DNA from: Drosophila miranda
Taxonomy: Eukaryota > Arthropoda > Insecta > Diptera > Drosophilidae
Assembly: GCF_003369915.1 (NCBI RefSeq)
Contig: NC_046677.1
Span: 31,886,913 to 31,950,912 of the forward strand
Reading direction: 5' to 3'
Length of the DNA: 64,000 bases
Each line of letters starts with the position of its first letter. Positions within the stretch are counted from its first letter, which is position 1. Positions 46,347 through 60,492 of the stretch are shown piece after piece. Both the position numbers and the translations under genes were made by a program. The notes under the pieces are model-generated. The model did not search any database and had not been told where the DNA came from. It saw only the letters and a list, made by a program, of their open reading frames with translations.

Positions 46347-49300
46347 GCGGCAGAAAAAGCGAGCAAAATAAAAAGGGATAAACATGTTGAAATTTATTAT
46401 ATTTAGTTATAAATATGTGTGTGCTTGGGGGATGCTTGTGGACGACAAGTGCAGCACCCTCTGAAACCCCCATAACACCCCTTAACCCGCAAAAGCCCCG
46501 TTAACCCATCCATGGCACCGTTACCCTCGTACTTGCTCTGGCGTTAAATGAGATATTTAAGTCATTCAGATGCCTGCCGGCTGATAAGCAAATTCAGGTC
46601 AAGCCTTTTTGGCCCATCCCTCCGAATTTTTAGCTCTACAGCCCCCTCTATTTCCCTCCCACGAAGCACTCAAAGTAGGTGAAAAATAATGGCCAAGGTC
46701 TGTTTATAATTTGTTTTTATTTCAGTCAGCAAAAAAGTTTCTTCTCTTCTATTTTTTTATTTTGCATACAATTTTGGAAAAAGGATAATTACTTCTTATT
46801 TGATGTTTTTTTTTGTTCTCTTTTGTTTTAATCTGTCTAATTTAAAAGTTTTATTATGTAACCATATTAAGTTCAGGGGTTTGTTCTGGTTTTGGGTTTG
46901 CTTTTGCCGTTGCCTTTGGCCTTGCGTATGAAAAGAGGTTAGGTTGTTTGATTGCCGGCTACGGCTACGGCTCCGTCAATCAATCATTCAGTTCAGGGCG
47001 GGAGGCCGCCTCCAGAAAAACTGTTGCATACTTTAAGGGATCACAATGAAACAGCAGAAAACAATAGGAAATTACAAGAATTAAACTTATTTTAAGATAC
47101 ATAAATTTGGATTGAAAGAACGTTTACTCATCAATTCAATGGATTTTTTGTGGGATTAGGGCTCTAAATATTAGACTTTCACAAACCTGAAATATTTATA
47201 AACACGATCTTAAAGCCCACGATGAACAAAACACCATATGTATTCTTATATCCATATAAAAAAAATAGAATAGAATCCAATAGAATAGTCGGAATAGAAT
47301 ATTCCCAAATATGTATGACATTTTATAATCTTTTAAAGGGGCACCCGAATATGAAATTAATCCATTGTAATTGCATGCAATTACCGCAATTTTTTGTTAT
47401 CTGATAATGTCTGCTGTCTGTCTATCGGCTTGCCCCTGCCTACTCAACCTACAAAAATTGTTAATATATGTCAAACTGAAGCAACAACAATAGCAATAGC
47501 AACTAGAGAATTAGATAAAAATAAACCACAGATGACATTCGCTAAACAAACATTCAAAATATCATACATACACACATACACACCTACATAATACTCACGC
47601 ATCGTTCGACACAGGCCAGACCTAGACTAACATAATTATTATCATAGATTATATAGAATCAGTCACACGCTTCGCTAGACAGACCCCAAAAAGCCAAACA
47701 AAGTACACACATCTGTATCTGTGGGCATACTCACAGATACATAGATATGTCCATACATACTCGCAGCTACATACAGACATGCGTTTGCCCAAAATGCTTC
47801 GTTGTAGCTGTCGAGCGAAATAGAACGCACGATCGGCCACAGATAAGATACCCTACTCCGTGTGGGCTGGATTGTTGGACAGCGTACAAGCTTTCAGTGA
47901 TGGCCAAAAATTAGGGAGCATGCTGATGATATGATAAGCCATGGGTTCACGGCGTTACACTTCAAGTCATCATTTCAACGAAGAGTTTATCTGTTTATCT
48001 GCAAACTAGTGTAGTCTATATCGAATCAAAGATCTAACTTCATTGCTGGAACTTATTTAAAACAGGGATTTTAAAGATCAAAAAGGAACAACTTATCCTC
48101 TGGCTAACAAAGTTGTCTTCGGTCTTAAAGGCTATCCAAATCCTTCGTCTCCAAGTCTTTCTGTCTTAAGTAAAGTCGAATGTTTCGAATTACTAAACAG
48201 ATATTGATTAATGATATATATTTTCTATGCGTGACTGAAAATGTTCATTTAGTGCTGTCTCGTGCTTTACAAAAACTGCCCGCTGCCATTTCTAATGAAC
48301 CTCTCTCAACTGCTTCCAACTGTTAGGTTTGCGCTCTCGTCTACCAAGCAGTGCCCTCTCTCTCTCATAGATATCAACACATGTTGTGCGCTCCCATGCT
48401 TTGGTGATCGCACGCACTCGTGAGTTGGTCAGACGACTGCCTCCACCCTCTCTCTCCCACTTTACCACCCAGCTACGTTCTTATCTCCCACAGACTCACG
48501 CAAATACTCGCAGCCAGAGCCTTCTATCCCCCCAGCAATAGTTAATGATAGTTTTTTATTATTTTTGTAGTTTTCTGCGGTTTTATTCCTGTTTTTTTTT
48601 TTCCATTTAATGGCTATACCTTGAACTTCACCGAATTTTCGCCATTTGTTTTGGACCTACATTTGTTGTTTGTTAATTCGTTATTTTTCGCATTTCTATT
48701 TCGCGAATTTTTCGCCAGTTTGGTTCTGTTGTTGTTTCCCCCCTTCAGTGCGTGGGTTATTGTAGGTCGTAATCTAATTTGTTGTTTGGGGCGAGAATAG
48801 TTTTGTCTGATTTTGTTTGGGGGTTCGACGAAGATTTGATTTATGTTCTCAAAAGTGAGTCATGACTCTAGGGGAAGATTGATAAAAACTAATTGTGGGA
48901 AGATGAAGTGTTCTTAACAGCAGAATCATCATTACATTTATGATGGATTCCCTAAAAGTACTATACACTCGTACTACTAAACAAAAATAGAATCAAAAAT
49001 ATGTATCTAATGAAAATAATCATTTTTATTTTGGTCGACAGCTAAATGTAAACATACAAATTAAGCTGATCTTATTCCAAGAACTGAAATTGTTCTTACT
49101 ACCCTCAGTTCTCCAACTCCAGAGCACCATATAAGATGGTATCCCCTCTTGTTTCCCCCTTAATAAAAACTGGTCATAAATAGTCCAACAAAAAGAAAAA
49201 AAAAAATAGCAATAAAAAATGCGTATACATTTGCATTAAAAATGTTGACCAAAAGAACAGCGATAGCAAGTGGGCAGCACTTGGAATAACCATTGGGCTT

Positions 49301-50181
49301 CTTTCTCTCTTTCTCTATTTCTCTTCTCCATCTTCTCCTTCTTCATTCTCATATGTATGTGTGTGTTTTTGCGTGCAAGCCCCCCTGCCCCCTGTGGCCT
49401 TCCGTCCAAATAAATTATGTTATTTTTGTGCAAGTTTTGGTACCCCTACTCTCATTCTATCTCTTTCTATGCCTCTCCCTCTCTCTTTCCTTGGACTTGG
49501 GATTCGTTGCGTTTGGCGTGAATGAACTTTTCAAGGTGAAACTAGAAAATGTAGCGACAAGAACGCCGGCCGAGAAAGAGGCCGCAAGGCAGAGCAGTTG
49601 CAAAAAAGAGAACAGGAACTGCTTTAGTGTGTGCATGTGAGCGTATCTATGCGTGCGTGTGCTTGTGTGAGTGTGTTCTGGGGAGCGTATGATTGTTGTT
49701 CCAATCGACAACAACAAATCTCCCCACACGCATGAGGACTGAGACGGGTTTTTTTTTTGCGCCAGCTATTCTTCTCTGTCTCTCTATTTTGCGCTTTGGG
49801 GGAAAGAGTCATCGCTTGCAGGTCGCCATCGCTGATGGAAGATAGAGAATGGCTACAGAGTGTATGTAAGATGGAAAAGAGGATAGTGGAGACCACTCAA
49901 AAGAGCAAAAAAAAAAAACACCAAGAAGAATGAAGTAATCGATTCTGAAGTTGAAGTTGTTGATACCCTGAAACATCTTTCGAAATTATATCCAGTCTGC
50001 TCATCAAAACTGTACATTATATTTCGGGTCCAAAAAGAATTTTTCTGCACTCGAACATGCATTTCTGGTCTTTCTTATCTGGTTCGAAATACCCTCTATA
50101 AAGAGTATTCAAAAGTAGAAGAATGGAAACCAAAAGAATTGCTAGACAAAGTTTGGCTTTGGCTCCGCTTTCGCGTTCGCA

Positions 50182-50235
50182 TGGTTTGGCTTTGGCTTTG
50201 GCTCTGGCTCTGGCTCCGGCTCCGGCTCCGGCTTT
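50182..50235. repeat. (GGCTYY)n hexamer repeat
   Basis: Nine or so copies of GGCTTT, GGCTCT and GGCTCC in tandem. The homopolymeric Ala/Leu or Ser/Gln frames across it are a by-product of the repeat. Confidence 0.75.
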
Positions 50236-52663
50236 GACTTTTGCTTCTTGGCTTGTTATTCTTTTGGTTGAAAGCGTCATTTTTGTGGGCTCTGTTGTTT
50301 CTACGTTTATTCTTCGCCCTGCGTTGGACTCCCGCGACTCCACTCCTCATAGGTCCCTACCGACCATTGCTTTTGACTGGTTGTTGATGCTTTGCACTGC
50401 CCGTTTTTTTGTCATATTACTTTTTTTGCTATTTTTTTGAAACCTCAACAGCAGCAGCAGGCCGTCGTTAAAGATTCTGTTTTGTAATTTAAGAAATCAT
50501 TCACTTTGAGGTCGAGTTTGGAGATCATCTTCCAAATGGTGGCTGAGGCAGAGGGGGAAGTTTTGAAAATTGCGGGGGAATTTTAAAGGCCAATGCCTAT
50601 CAAGAAAATATTTTCTATGAAACAAATATTAAGCTTCCTTATTAAATATTTTTTCCTAGAGTAGCGAATGATATCCCACTGAAGACCTGGCCCAACATTA
50701 ATTTATTCTTGGCTCCCCAAAAATATTCATTAATTTCGAAGTGCGTTCAATGAGTTTTTGTGCCGTTCCACTCAAGAACAGGAACGCACACGACTTCGAG
50801 ACTTCCAGACTTAGAGTGAATGGTGCGAGGCCCACGCATCTTGGGGACTTCCTCCTACATGCTACCTGCCACCACCCCTCGAAACCACTCCCTGGCACCC
50901 ACTTCCCCCCGTGCAAATCAATTTTACAGCACAAGAACTTTTCGTTAATTAATTGCTTGGCGCAGAAAAGAACAAACGCAGCAGCTACAAATTTATTCAA
51001 ATTTCAAGCTGTTTCGAATATCGAATATCGTGTATCGCAATATCGTTTCGAATGCCGAATGTCATTCCCTCGCATGATCCTATTGTACAATAGTTGGTAT
51101 GCATAGAGATGATTGAACGCTCGTTGTATTGTGGTGTTTCAAGGTTACCGAATCTGATTTCATTCGAGCTAGTCTTAGGCCTATAGAGATAGAGATAGAG
51201 CCCGCCCCCAGATCTTTCAGCTTTAACCATATGCAAATTATTTGGATTTGTATGCAGTGTTTATACGAAAAAGAAAATATTAATGGATCTTGTACCTATG
51301 TATTTCCTATCGCAACGAACGTTGAACGTAAGAATGGAATCAAATAGTTATATTAAAACATCATCGAGATAGAAAAGTAAAAGTTATGAATGGGTGTAAC
51401 CATAAAGATTGAATCTCCTTACCCCTCAACGAGTTCGGTTGCCTCGCACAGAATTTCTATTCAAAAACGAACATCTATTTTGCATAAATGTGCGGCCAGA
51501 ACTTTTGTTGTTTTCTCATTGTTTTTGTGGGCGACGCACATAAATTGAAATTTATGTTTTGCTAATAGCCGCCACTGTATTTATCTGCATAATGAGGGGG
51601 CATTAATTGAAAGGCATTGAAAGTTGTGTACAGGGGGGTGGGTGCGGTAGCAGCGGCCGTGTTACATCAGTAGTGGGGAAGTGTCAAAGAGAGCCGCCAC
51701 TGCAGGAGCAGTAGGTGAAGCAAGCAGTAGGAACAGGGAAATCGACAGCAATCGACAGGAGGTGCTGCAGTTTCGCCTTCAAAAATGGGTGCTTCTTTTC
51801 TTGATTCTGGATGTCATGATAATTCAATACAGAAACATTTTTGTGCATCAGTGTATAAAATGTATACTGTATACTGTATGTTGAGCAAAAAAAATTAATG
51901 AATGAGCCAGGTCATCGTTGAGATTAACGAAGAGGGTGTAGCGACTACTTGCAGAAATCACCGCCTCTGCAGATCTTGCTACGCAGCTTCGCAAAAATGG
52001 GGACAAGCTGGCCCTCCGCTCCAAAGAAATGAGAACCAGAGATCGGAAGATTATTGAGCATTAATGAAAGGAAATGCTAGAGCTCTAATGACGCCTACGC
52101 GGGCGTCGTCGCCAGCAGCAGCAGCAGTAGCGTTCATGTCAGCGCTGATTGGTGCACGCCAGCAACAACATTAGCAAGAATAATATAGCGCTACATATAC
52201 AGACACATACATGTATATAGCAGCACTCATATGTGTGTGTGTGTGTGTGTGCGAATTTCTAACAGAGTCAATGAACTTTCCTATGCCGCTACCACTGTCC
52301 CGTGCACGATGCGGTAACTTTTGTTCCTCCTCTCCCTCTTATTTTACGCTCGCGAAATTTCGTTCCGTGCATTATCTTTTTTGAGTGCGAATTCGCGAGA
52401 GCTTTTTGTTCCTTTTTGTCTGCGGTTCAGAGTGCAATGATCGCTGTGACAGCAGCACAGCAACGACGATCCACATAAATCAAAATTTGGCAACGAGAGC
52501 GTGGGAGGAAATTAATTTGATTTAATGGGAACCACGAAAAGCTAATAATAAACTATATTAAGACTAAATTTGTATAAAAATAAGTATGATCGATCTACAA
52601 ACTATAAAGGAAAACTAAACTCAAATAAGAATCATTGCTAAAAGTGATAGTGTTTCTGGGGCT

Positions 52664-52666
<3 letters not shown>

Positions 52667-52749
<83 letters not shown>
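52667..52749. repeat. (CT)n microsatellite, about 41 units
   Basis: Uninterrupted TC dinucleotides for 83 bp, the longest simple repeat in the window. Confidence 0.95.
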
Positions 52750-52751
<2 letters not shown>

Positions 52752-54589
52752 CTTGTAAATCAACTTTCTTTGGGTTTTTTCTTTAAAATATTTTGTCAGC
52801 TTTTGCTTTTTTATTTTTCATGGCACAAACGTGCCGAAAAGTAAAATAAAATGGCAAAACAACAAACAAATTAAAAATACACGTTTAGCAGACAAAAATA
52901 CATATGTATCATACACGAATACTATATAGTGGGGGATATAGTTTGAAGTGTGTGTGCGTGAGAAAAGTAAAATTAGAATTTATGTGCGTACGGCGCGAAT
53001 GGCTAATCATAACAAAGAACCCAAGTAAAAGTTGTTTTCTATCTCCTTCTCGCTCACTTTTCTCTGCCTCTCTCTCTATCACACTGTTTTCTACCCTTCT
53101 TTCCGTTTCTTTGCTACCTCAACATAAGATTATGGGGCCGCCAGCCTTCATGGCCATTCAAGGTCAGGGCAAGTACTTGTCAAACATTAAATCATTTTTC
53201 AATACTCATAAATGTCGATCAGCTGCAGCTGAAGCAGCTACTCAAATTATACAATAAATTCCAAAAAATATGGGGAAACACTCGAATTTTTTTTTTTTTA
53301 TCAAAGTAAAACTATAAAATGGGATATAAATGTTCGCAGTGTGTGCCAAAAATTGTGTTTCTTTTGATGAGTAGATTAGACAGATCATCTGTATGATGTG
53401 CGTACATATTTATAATTAGTATAATGGGATTAGTTTATGTTATCTCTTATCTAGAACAGTTTGCATATTCAAAATATCCGCTTTGGATCGACCATAGGGA
53501 TAATCTCTTGCGGCTTTTGTTGACATGACAGGATACTAGCTTGGGCCGGACTTATGTCTGTACATATATTATGGATCCAAACGATCGTTGATCCACTCCT
53601 AGGTACCGGTACATAAACATATATATAAATATGTATGTATATGGGTATTGGTTGTGTTAGCTTTACCTTATGCAAAACTGAACTCATCTATCTAATCAAA
53701 TGATATATAAAAGTCTTGTCTTTAAAAAGAACCCGACAAACACGCATATTAATTTCATATTTCGTAGACATATTTCTATAATTTTTCTTATGGTTATTCT
53801 ATCTGTTCATCCAAGCCATTCCCCTCATCTAGCACCGCTTCTATCTCGTCTATTCTTCGTCGTGTTCTGTTCATTTTACTGTGTGTGTGTCTTTCAAATG
53901 CAAAAAACTTGTTCAGCTTGGACTTTGATGAATCGCCATCGCTTGGGCAGTGCGTTCGTTGGCCACATAGCCCGAAGCCCATAGAGTATAGCCTATTATT
54001 CATGCTAAACAGCCCCCATACTGCCCTCATCCAACCCGCCAATCCCACATTCGCTTCTTTGCATCCCACATGTCTTGCTGCGAATTAGAATTTAGACAGG
54101 CCGAAAACAAAAGTCGCACAAAGCAAAGTGCAGAGTGCGTGCTGAGAAGGCAGCAGCAATAAAAAAACCGAAGTCGGAAAGAGTTGGGGAAGCTTCTGTA
54201 TACATATGTACATATTTATGTGATTTTGTTGTAAAGATGTAAGAACAAGTCAAGAAATATAGTAATCACTAGCCTAGGAACTCCGTTAACTCAAACTCAA
54301 AGGCCTTGAACTGTAACTATTACCTGTATTATCATTTTACTGTATATCTGATCAAACTTATGTATTGATTGAAGTGTAAATATTTATTTTCTAACATTAA
54401 TTGCTCTCAAAAGCGTGCTATGATAATTTTTTCGCTTACAAACTCTCCTCGAAGTTCTACATAGCGGGTGCCCACTGTCCAACCGGCCTGGCGTCGCCGA
54501 AATGCGTGTATTGCATCATCAAATTTAGAAAAACAAATTCCACACACAACAAAAAACGCACGCATACTCACGCAGTCTCTCTCAATCGC

Positions 54590-54990
54590 ACACAAACGAG
54601 CGTGTCTGCTTCTGCTTGCGCTCGTTCTACTGCTGTTCGTTTCTGCTGGGCGCTGCTACCGTCTCTGCTTCGCCTGCTTGTACTGCTTCAGTTGCTCTTC
54701 TCTGCTACTGCTGTTCTCTGCTTAAACTGCTTTTCCTGTTCTTCTCTGCCGCTCGCTGCTGTTCTTCTCTGTCGCTGCTGTTCTCTCTACCGATCGCTGC
54801 TGTTCTTCTCTGCCGTTGCTGCTAAAACTGCTTTTGCTGCTGTTCTTCTCTGCTCTTGTTGCTGCTCCTCTTGCGCTGACTGCTTTTACTGCTTTTACTG
54901 CGCCTGTTCTCTGCTTCAAATGCTTGTGGGGCTCTTTAACTGCTGCTGTTCTTCTCTGTTTTCTTCCACTGCTTCTGATGCTTGTGCTAT
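54590..54990. repeat. Degenerate CTGCTGTTCTTCTCTG minisatellite-like block
   Basis: The word TGCTGTTCTTCTCTG recurs at least four times with CTGCTT and ACTGCTTTT spacers, nearly without A. The + strand is open for over 200 codons here only because stop codons are rare in such sequence; the predicted Leu/Cys/Ser-rich protein has no family features and I do not call it a gene. Confidence 0.6.
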
Positions 54991-57900
54991 GCGTGTGTTT
55001 GTGCGCGTGTGGCGTATTTATGCTGATCATGGACTGCTTGTGGAATTTTTTCTATACATTTGGCACCAATACTGAGGCATACTGCCGGTCTTAATTGTCG
55101 TTGCTGTTGCGTTGCGTTGCGTCGTCTACTAGTACCTTTTTTGCGGCTCTTTTTGATTGTTGCTGTTGCCATATCATATTTTTTTTTTGATTTTAGCATT
55201 AGAAAGTGCAATAACCTCGTGGCGAAATTTCGGGGCGCGAACAGTCAGCGCCTGACATTCGTAGTCCGACCAAGTGCTTTGTTTTGAGCTAATTTCATAT
55301 TTTGCCTTTGCAGCGTACGTTGCGTATGAGCAATAATCTGTACGCACTTCTCCAACAAACACCGTGAGTGGCAGAAATTAGTGGTCGAATATTGTAAGTA
55401 TAGGAAAGGAGAATCTGGCTTTGTATGAAATAAGGCAGCTGTATTATTTGTGATAAAGAAACATTAATTCCAATCAAAAATTTATCCACAAGTCGTATGC
55501 GCTATTTTCTATGAAATTTTTTTAGTCATAATCACTCATACGCCTTGTGCAATAATTATATCCATTGAATATACATAATTCAAAATAGTTAAAGCCCATA
55601 TGATTTCTCCCATTCCCAACTAAAATTATTCTGTAAATACAACTCGGTGGCAATAAACGCATAGAGCAACGCAATTTTTCTGGCAAACGAGCATGAGCTC
55701 ACTCTGCGCGATTCATTTTGGACAGCATTCAACATGACGCAGTCACATGATGCCCGAAAAACAGTTCCCCATCTGTCATTTCAAGCCCACAATTCCACTT
55801 CATTCCCATGCAGATACATAGATCTGGGTATGTGTGTTGTGTTGCTGCTAGCCCTAACCATTCCCGACATTTGCACTCCACAAAAGAATCGCCAGAATAA
55901 AAGGCACAAATCAGAAATCCCGCTCCGTGAAGCGGAGTTGTTTACGAAAGTGCGTGTGAAGGCGAGCAATGAGAATTATTCCAGTAAACAACGACTATGA
56001 GTATTGGAGGGGAACAGAGAAGGAAGGCTTTGGCTTGCCTCTGCTACCTGCAGCGTCCCACACACACACACACCCATAGAGAGACAGAGGCAGCGACGCA
56101 CATAGACAAACTACCTGTCATTATTATTTGTGCCTTTGCTGGCATACATACCTTGTAAGCCCAGAGCTTAGGGGTATGTTGGTCTTTCTGGAAGTCTGTA
56201 AGGGGGAAACATCTAAAATGATGATTGATCTCTTCTAACTTTTAATGTAGTAGAGACTTCTCAGAGTCCAAGGCTTTAAGTTAAATCGTTACTCTCTCAA
56301 TTCAATTGAATACGTTTTTGGGTATCCTCATGCTCGTAGTACCCTCCTCTGAAAAACTTCTCTATTTATTATAGTTTCCCCTCTATTTCGATTGTCTTTG
56401 GCTTTCTTCCTGCTGCTCTATGACATTCTGCTGTGGACGTTCTCGATGTTTCTGTTGCCTCTCCACGCACTGCGACTCAAGAATCGAAAATGCGAAAAAG
56501 CTCAATTAAGAATGATATTGTGGCTATTGTTGTTGTTTTTGTTGTTGTTGTTGGTGTTCTCTCTGGTGCTGCTGCTGCTGTTGCTGCGAATCTCAACAAC
56601 AAAATTAAAATAAAAACGTATAAAAAACTGAAATTGCCTCTATCGCATTTTTCAAAGTCAGTAACCCTCTAACCTTGAATATTGTTCTATGCTGGCCGAC
56701 CGACCCGAGGCTATAGTGCGTGTGATCCGTGATCTATGTGAGTGTGTGCGTGAGTGTGGAACGATGTGCTTCTCGTATGTATGTGTGCGTTGCTGTTGGT
56801 GTTTTGATAATGGAACGCAGCAGGGTGCTTTATACATACACACATGCATAGGTACATAGATATAGCCATAATATTACTTATAGGCATACGCAGATACTAT
56901 ACATATGTATGTAGTATGTAGACTCGTCCAAGCATATGCTGTGTCTATCCATTATGTTTTGAATGGATTTCTATATCCGTCAGTCTTCAGGTTGCAAGTG
57001 CGTAATGATTAATATTAGCAGATTGCTCGTATAAGCAAAGCATCATTAATTTGTCAAAATTATCATAGCTAAAAATAATTAGAAATACATATTCAGCTTT
57101 ATAATTGACTCGTTAGACAGCTTGACAATGAATTGAATGAATACATATATTTTTGGGATGGAACTCTACTTTCTAAAGACCTATTGAGGCAGGTCTAAAA
57201 GGTTAAACGAAACCTATAACTATGGGTAATCCACCTGGATCCAAAAGGACATACAACGAAACACCATCTGAGACTGACTAATGACAGAAGAAAGTTTTTT
57301 TAATACAAAGTTAATAAAGTAATCCTAAGATGACATTTCTTGCTATTGATTAAAGCTTTGGTTGGCTTTATTTTCAATTACACTTCCACTAATTGCAATA
57401 AAGACTGATTTTCTGGATACCATAAGTATAGCATAATAAACTTTTTGGGTTCTAATTTGTGCCTTTCGAAAATTGTATTCAGAAATTGATTATTTCTTTT
57501 CCAAAATACTCATATTGGGCTTATATTTCTTGTTCTCTGCATAAATAATTGAGTTCCATTGTGCAAGTGCGTATGATAAATATTTATTTCGAAATTCGGA
57601 ATACCTCTACATCTGGCTGTGCCTATGCCTATTCCTCCATGCCTATTTGTGCATATATTCGTATATGTATATGTACGTATGACTATATCTTCTAACGAGT
57701 TTTAGTTAGACTTTGTTTTTGCTTTGGTTTTTTTATAATATGTATTTCCGCTTCTGCTAATGACAGCCGATGGATGCTAAGTTGTATTTTTGTGGTTTTT
57801 CATTACAGTGTGCAAAGTGCGTAAGCTGCATGACAGACAGACAGAGACCACAATAGAGTGACAAAAAGAGAGAGAGTATATCTAAATGCGTGTCTCGAGT

Positions 57901-60237
57901 GACAGCTGTCAAATGTTTTGGTAAGTTTTTACTCGTTTTATTTCTGCCTTTGGCCGTTTGATTAATGTTTTTTCCGTTTTCATTTCGGTCTCTTTTTTTA
58001 ATTTTGCAATAACTTTGTATTTTTTGTTTATTTTTTAAGAGTGAGCTGCCATAATGGCAGACCAAGTGACAAAATATTTTGAAAAAGAGCAAAGTGGGAT
58101 TGGGGGAAAGATTCTGTCTGCTGGGTGGTCTCTGATCTTGGCCTGTTTGGGAACTTATTTCGAAAAGTGCGTGTGATTTATTGGAAAGGAACTGTCCTAA
58201 GATAACAGCTTAAGACAAATGCGAATAGAATGCCAAAATGAAGAGATATTTTGCAGTAATTTTTTTGTGGGACCTGGTCTTATATTCTTATATATATGTA
58301 TATATGTATGAAATACCACCTTGGTTCAATTTGAAGGATTGCATTTCATTCACAACTTGTTGATGTTTTCATTTGATTTGTGGAAAGTGCAGTGCTCCCT
58401 TGGGAGCTGTTGATCGTTCAATAGAATGGCAAACTACTGCAAACTACGGCAAACCTTTTGTCCCAACAATTATTTAACAATTATGTGAGCGAAATTGGAA
58501 AAGCTTAGCTAATAGCTACAAATCATAAAGTAAGTAGGGGTACTTGCAGCATAAGCATAAATCAAACATACACTCATTCCGCTCACTCATTTGCATACTC
58601 ATACACTCATTAACATACCCACACACTCATTCACTCTCTCATTAATACACGTGTCTCGTGTGTGTGTGTTTCTGGTAATGGAAAATCAGAGCTGGGCGTG
58701 CCGAAAGTCGCGGAATGAATAGGGAATGGAATTGGACACAGAGAGGGGTGAGGGTAAGGTAACCATCTCTCTAATGCTCGAGGACGAAGCGTGGGTGGAA
58801 TTACACACATAATAACCACCAGATATATGCACGACAATTTCATAAAATTTAATTACACATTCACACTTGCCGTAGGTTTTTTTTTTTATTCTGCCGAGAC
58901 ATTTTTGTAGGTGTGACAAGCACGCGATTTTCGTTTTGTCTTTTATTTTCTCTAATTTTTGAGCTTCTGTTGCGGCTACTCCATTTTGACTTTGATTTAA
59001 ATGGTGACAAATATAGCGGGGTTCCTGCATACATATATATCCATGTGCGTGGGCAGATTTCTTTCCTCTCTATGGAGGGACCTTCGTGCCTTGGCCTGGT
59101 AAAGTGCATAGCTTAGGCTTTGGCTTTTGTTTGCAACTTAATTACGGCCAGGCCACACTAATTACGGGGCGAGTGTCTCGCTGAGTTATGCCATTTTGAT
59201 TTGGAGTTGACAGGCAGTTTTGATGGGAAGGTCGGGGGTGTGAAGAAGCCGGAATAACTCTCCGAAAAGGAGGCCTCTAAACTAGTCGAGATTGCAAGGA
59301 AGTATCAGGGAGATAAGCGACTCGCTTAATCTTTTCAGAAGCGTTTTATTCATACGATTTTTTGATTACAATATTATCATTACACAAAAGGAATGAATAA
59401 AGAACCGATATCCTCTGCTAGCACTGTTTACTCGTATTTATGGGTACGTTTTACAACTTCAATTTACAGAACTCCCTTCAACGCATATTCACTCTATCTA
59501 ACTATCTATAACTTAGAAATTGAACCACAAACCCTCAACAAAAACTGACCTTGCAATAAAAAAAAAACAAAAAAATAGTTGTAATATGACTTCATCGATG
59601 TTTGGGCTGCAAGTTGTTTCTTAATTTATGTTTTTGGTTGTGTGCTGTTTTGTTTGTTGGCTTTGTGTTTGTTTGGAAGTCGATGTAAACTCCGCAGCAA
59701 CAGAACGAAAAACGAGCAACGAATCGACAATCTACGACTGACTGACCTTCAAAACCACGACACTCACTCACACCAACACTCGAGCAGCGCTCTTTTAAGG
59801 GCCTCATTCTCTCTCTTTCTCTCTCTCATGCCCTTCAAAGCGAACCTCACCAACACCACCTCAACGAAAATCATCAACAGCAGCCATCAACAATTCAACA
59901 ATCGACATCGCTGGTGTTGCTATTGCTCCGCTATCAATGCGTATATCAATTAAATTTTGTTGGTATTTGTATTTGTTTGCATTGTTGTTGCTTGTGGGAG
60001 ACGGAGACCTTAGCCCTTCCATAAAGTTTTGCTTGTGTGCCCTGCTCATTTCCGCACTCGGCAACGAACAAGTTTTCGAACACGCTGTGTTTCTTGTCTG
60101 AGATTAGAGCCGCTGAAAAATTATCAAACATAATTTAATAATTTTCGATGTTTTTTTTTTACAAATAAATGCATAACAAAGAAACCGTTGAACTTGCCAA
60201 GGGCACAAGCAAGATGGGGAGCAACCGAAGCTGATAA

Positions 60238-60492
60238 ATGATATTTAAGCGGAGATCGTTATTCCCTTTGCTAGCTATTGGATTTCAGTACCCATGCCTT
60301 CTACAGAAAAAGGGCCGGGAGAATAATATGAGAATCTCGGATACTGTGCTATACACAATATATAATGATTATAGGTTAACGAGGAATCGACTTCCAAAAT
60401 CATCGAGACTTGCATTCAATCAGGTCTTTAAGGAAAAGCTCATCACACACAAGCCTGCAGAGCCTCTGATAGATATCAGTTCACTAGACTAA
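60238..60492 (+). CDS. Small unassigned protein, 84 residues
   Basis: ATG at 60238 to TAA at 60490-60492. The N-terminus is basic then hydrophobic (MIFKRRSLFPLLAIGF), which could be a mitochondrial leader or signal anchor. The middle reads MRISDTVLYTIYNDYRLTRN and the end FKEKLITHKPAEPLIDISS. The composition is that of a normal protein rather than a repeat, but codon use is not strongly biased. No family recognised. Its stop overlaps the stop of the minus-strand gene that follows: the two coding ends share 60484-60492. It could be a real short gene or a chance frame. Confidence 0.4.
   Translation: MIFKRRSLFPLLAIGFQYPCLLQKKGRENNMRISDTVLYTIYNDYRLTRNRLPKSSRLAFNQVFKEKLITHKPAEPLIDISSLD

Larger units (their letters stand above)
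42464..60237. other. Gene-poor region, right part
   Basis: About 17.8 kb with no gene I can support. Repeats are common: CAG blocks (43.7, 44.1-44.5 kb), GA tract (46.26-46.35 kb), GGCTYY repeat (50.2 kb), CT microsatellite (52.67 kb), CTG/TTCTTCTCTG block (54.6-55.0 kb) and CA runs (52.23, 56.06 kb). AT-rich islands lie at 45.3-45.8, 47.0-47.6, 48.0-48.25 and 57.0-57.6 kb. AAGTGCGTR is repeated on the + strand, with five copies between 55.9 and 58.2 kb. At 59.8-60.1 kb a CT tract and a minus-strand acceptor-like site may mark an untranslated exon. Confidence 0.55.

Noticed and set aside
54401..55075. A 224-codon + strand frame rich in Leu, Cys and Ser
   Set aside because: It lies on a CTG/TTCTTCTCTG repeat with almost no A, so stops are rare in several frames; there are no domain, splice or codon-bias signs of a gene.
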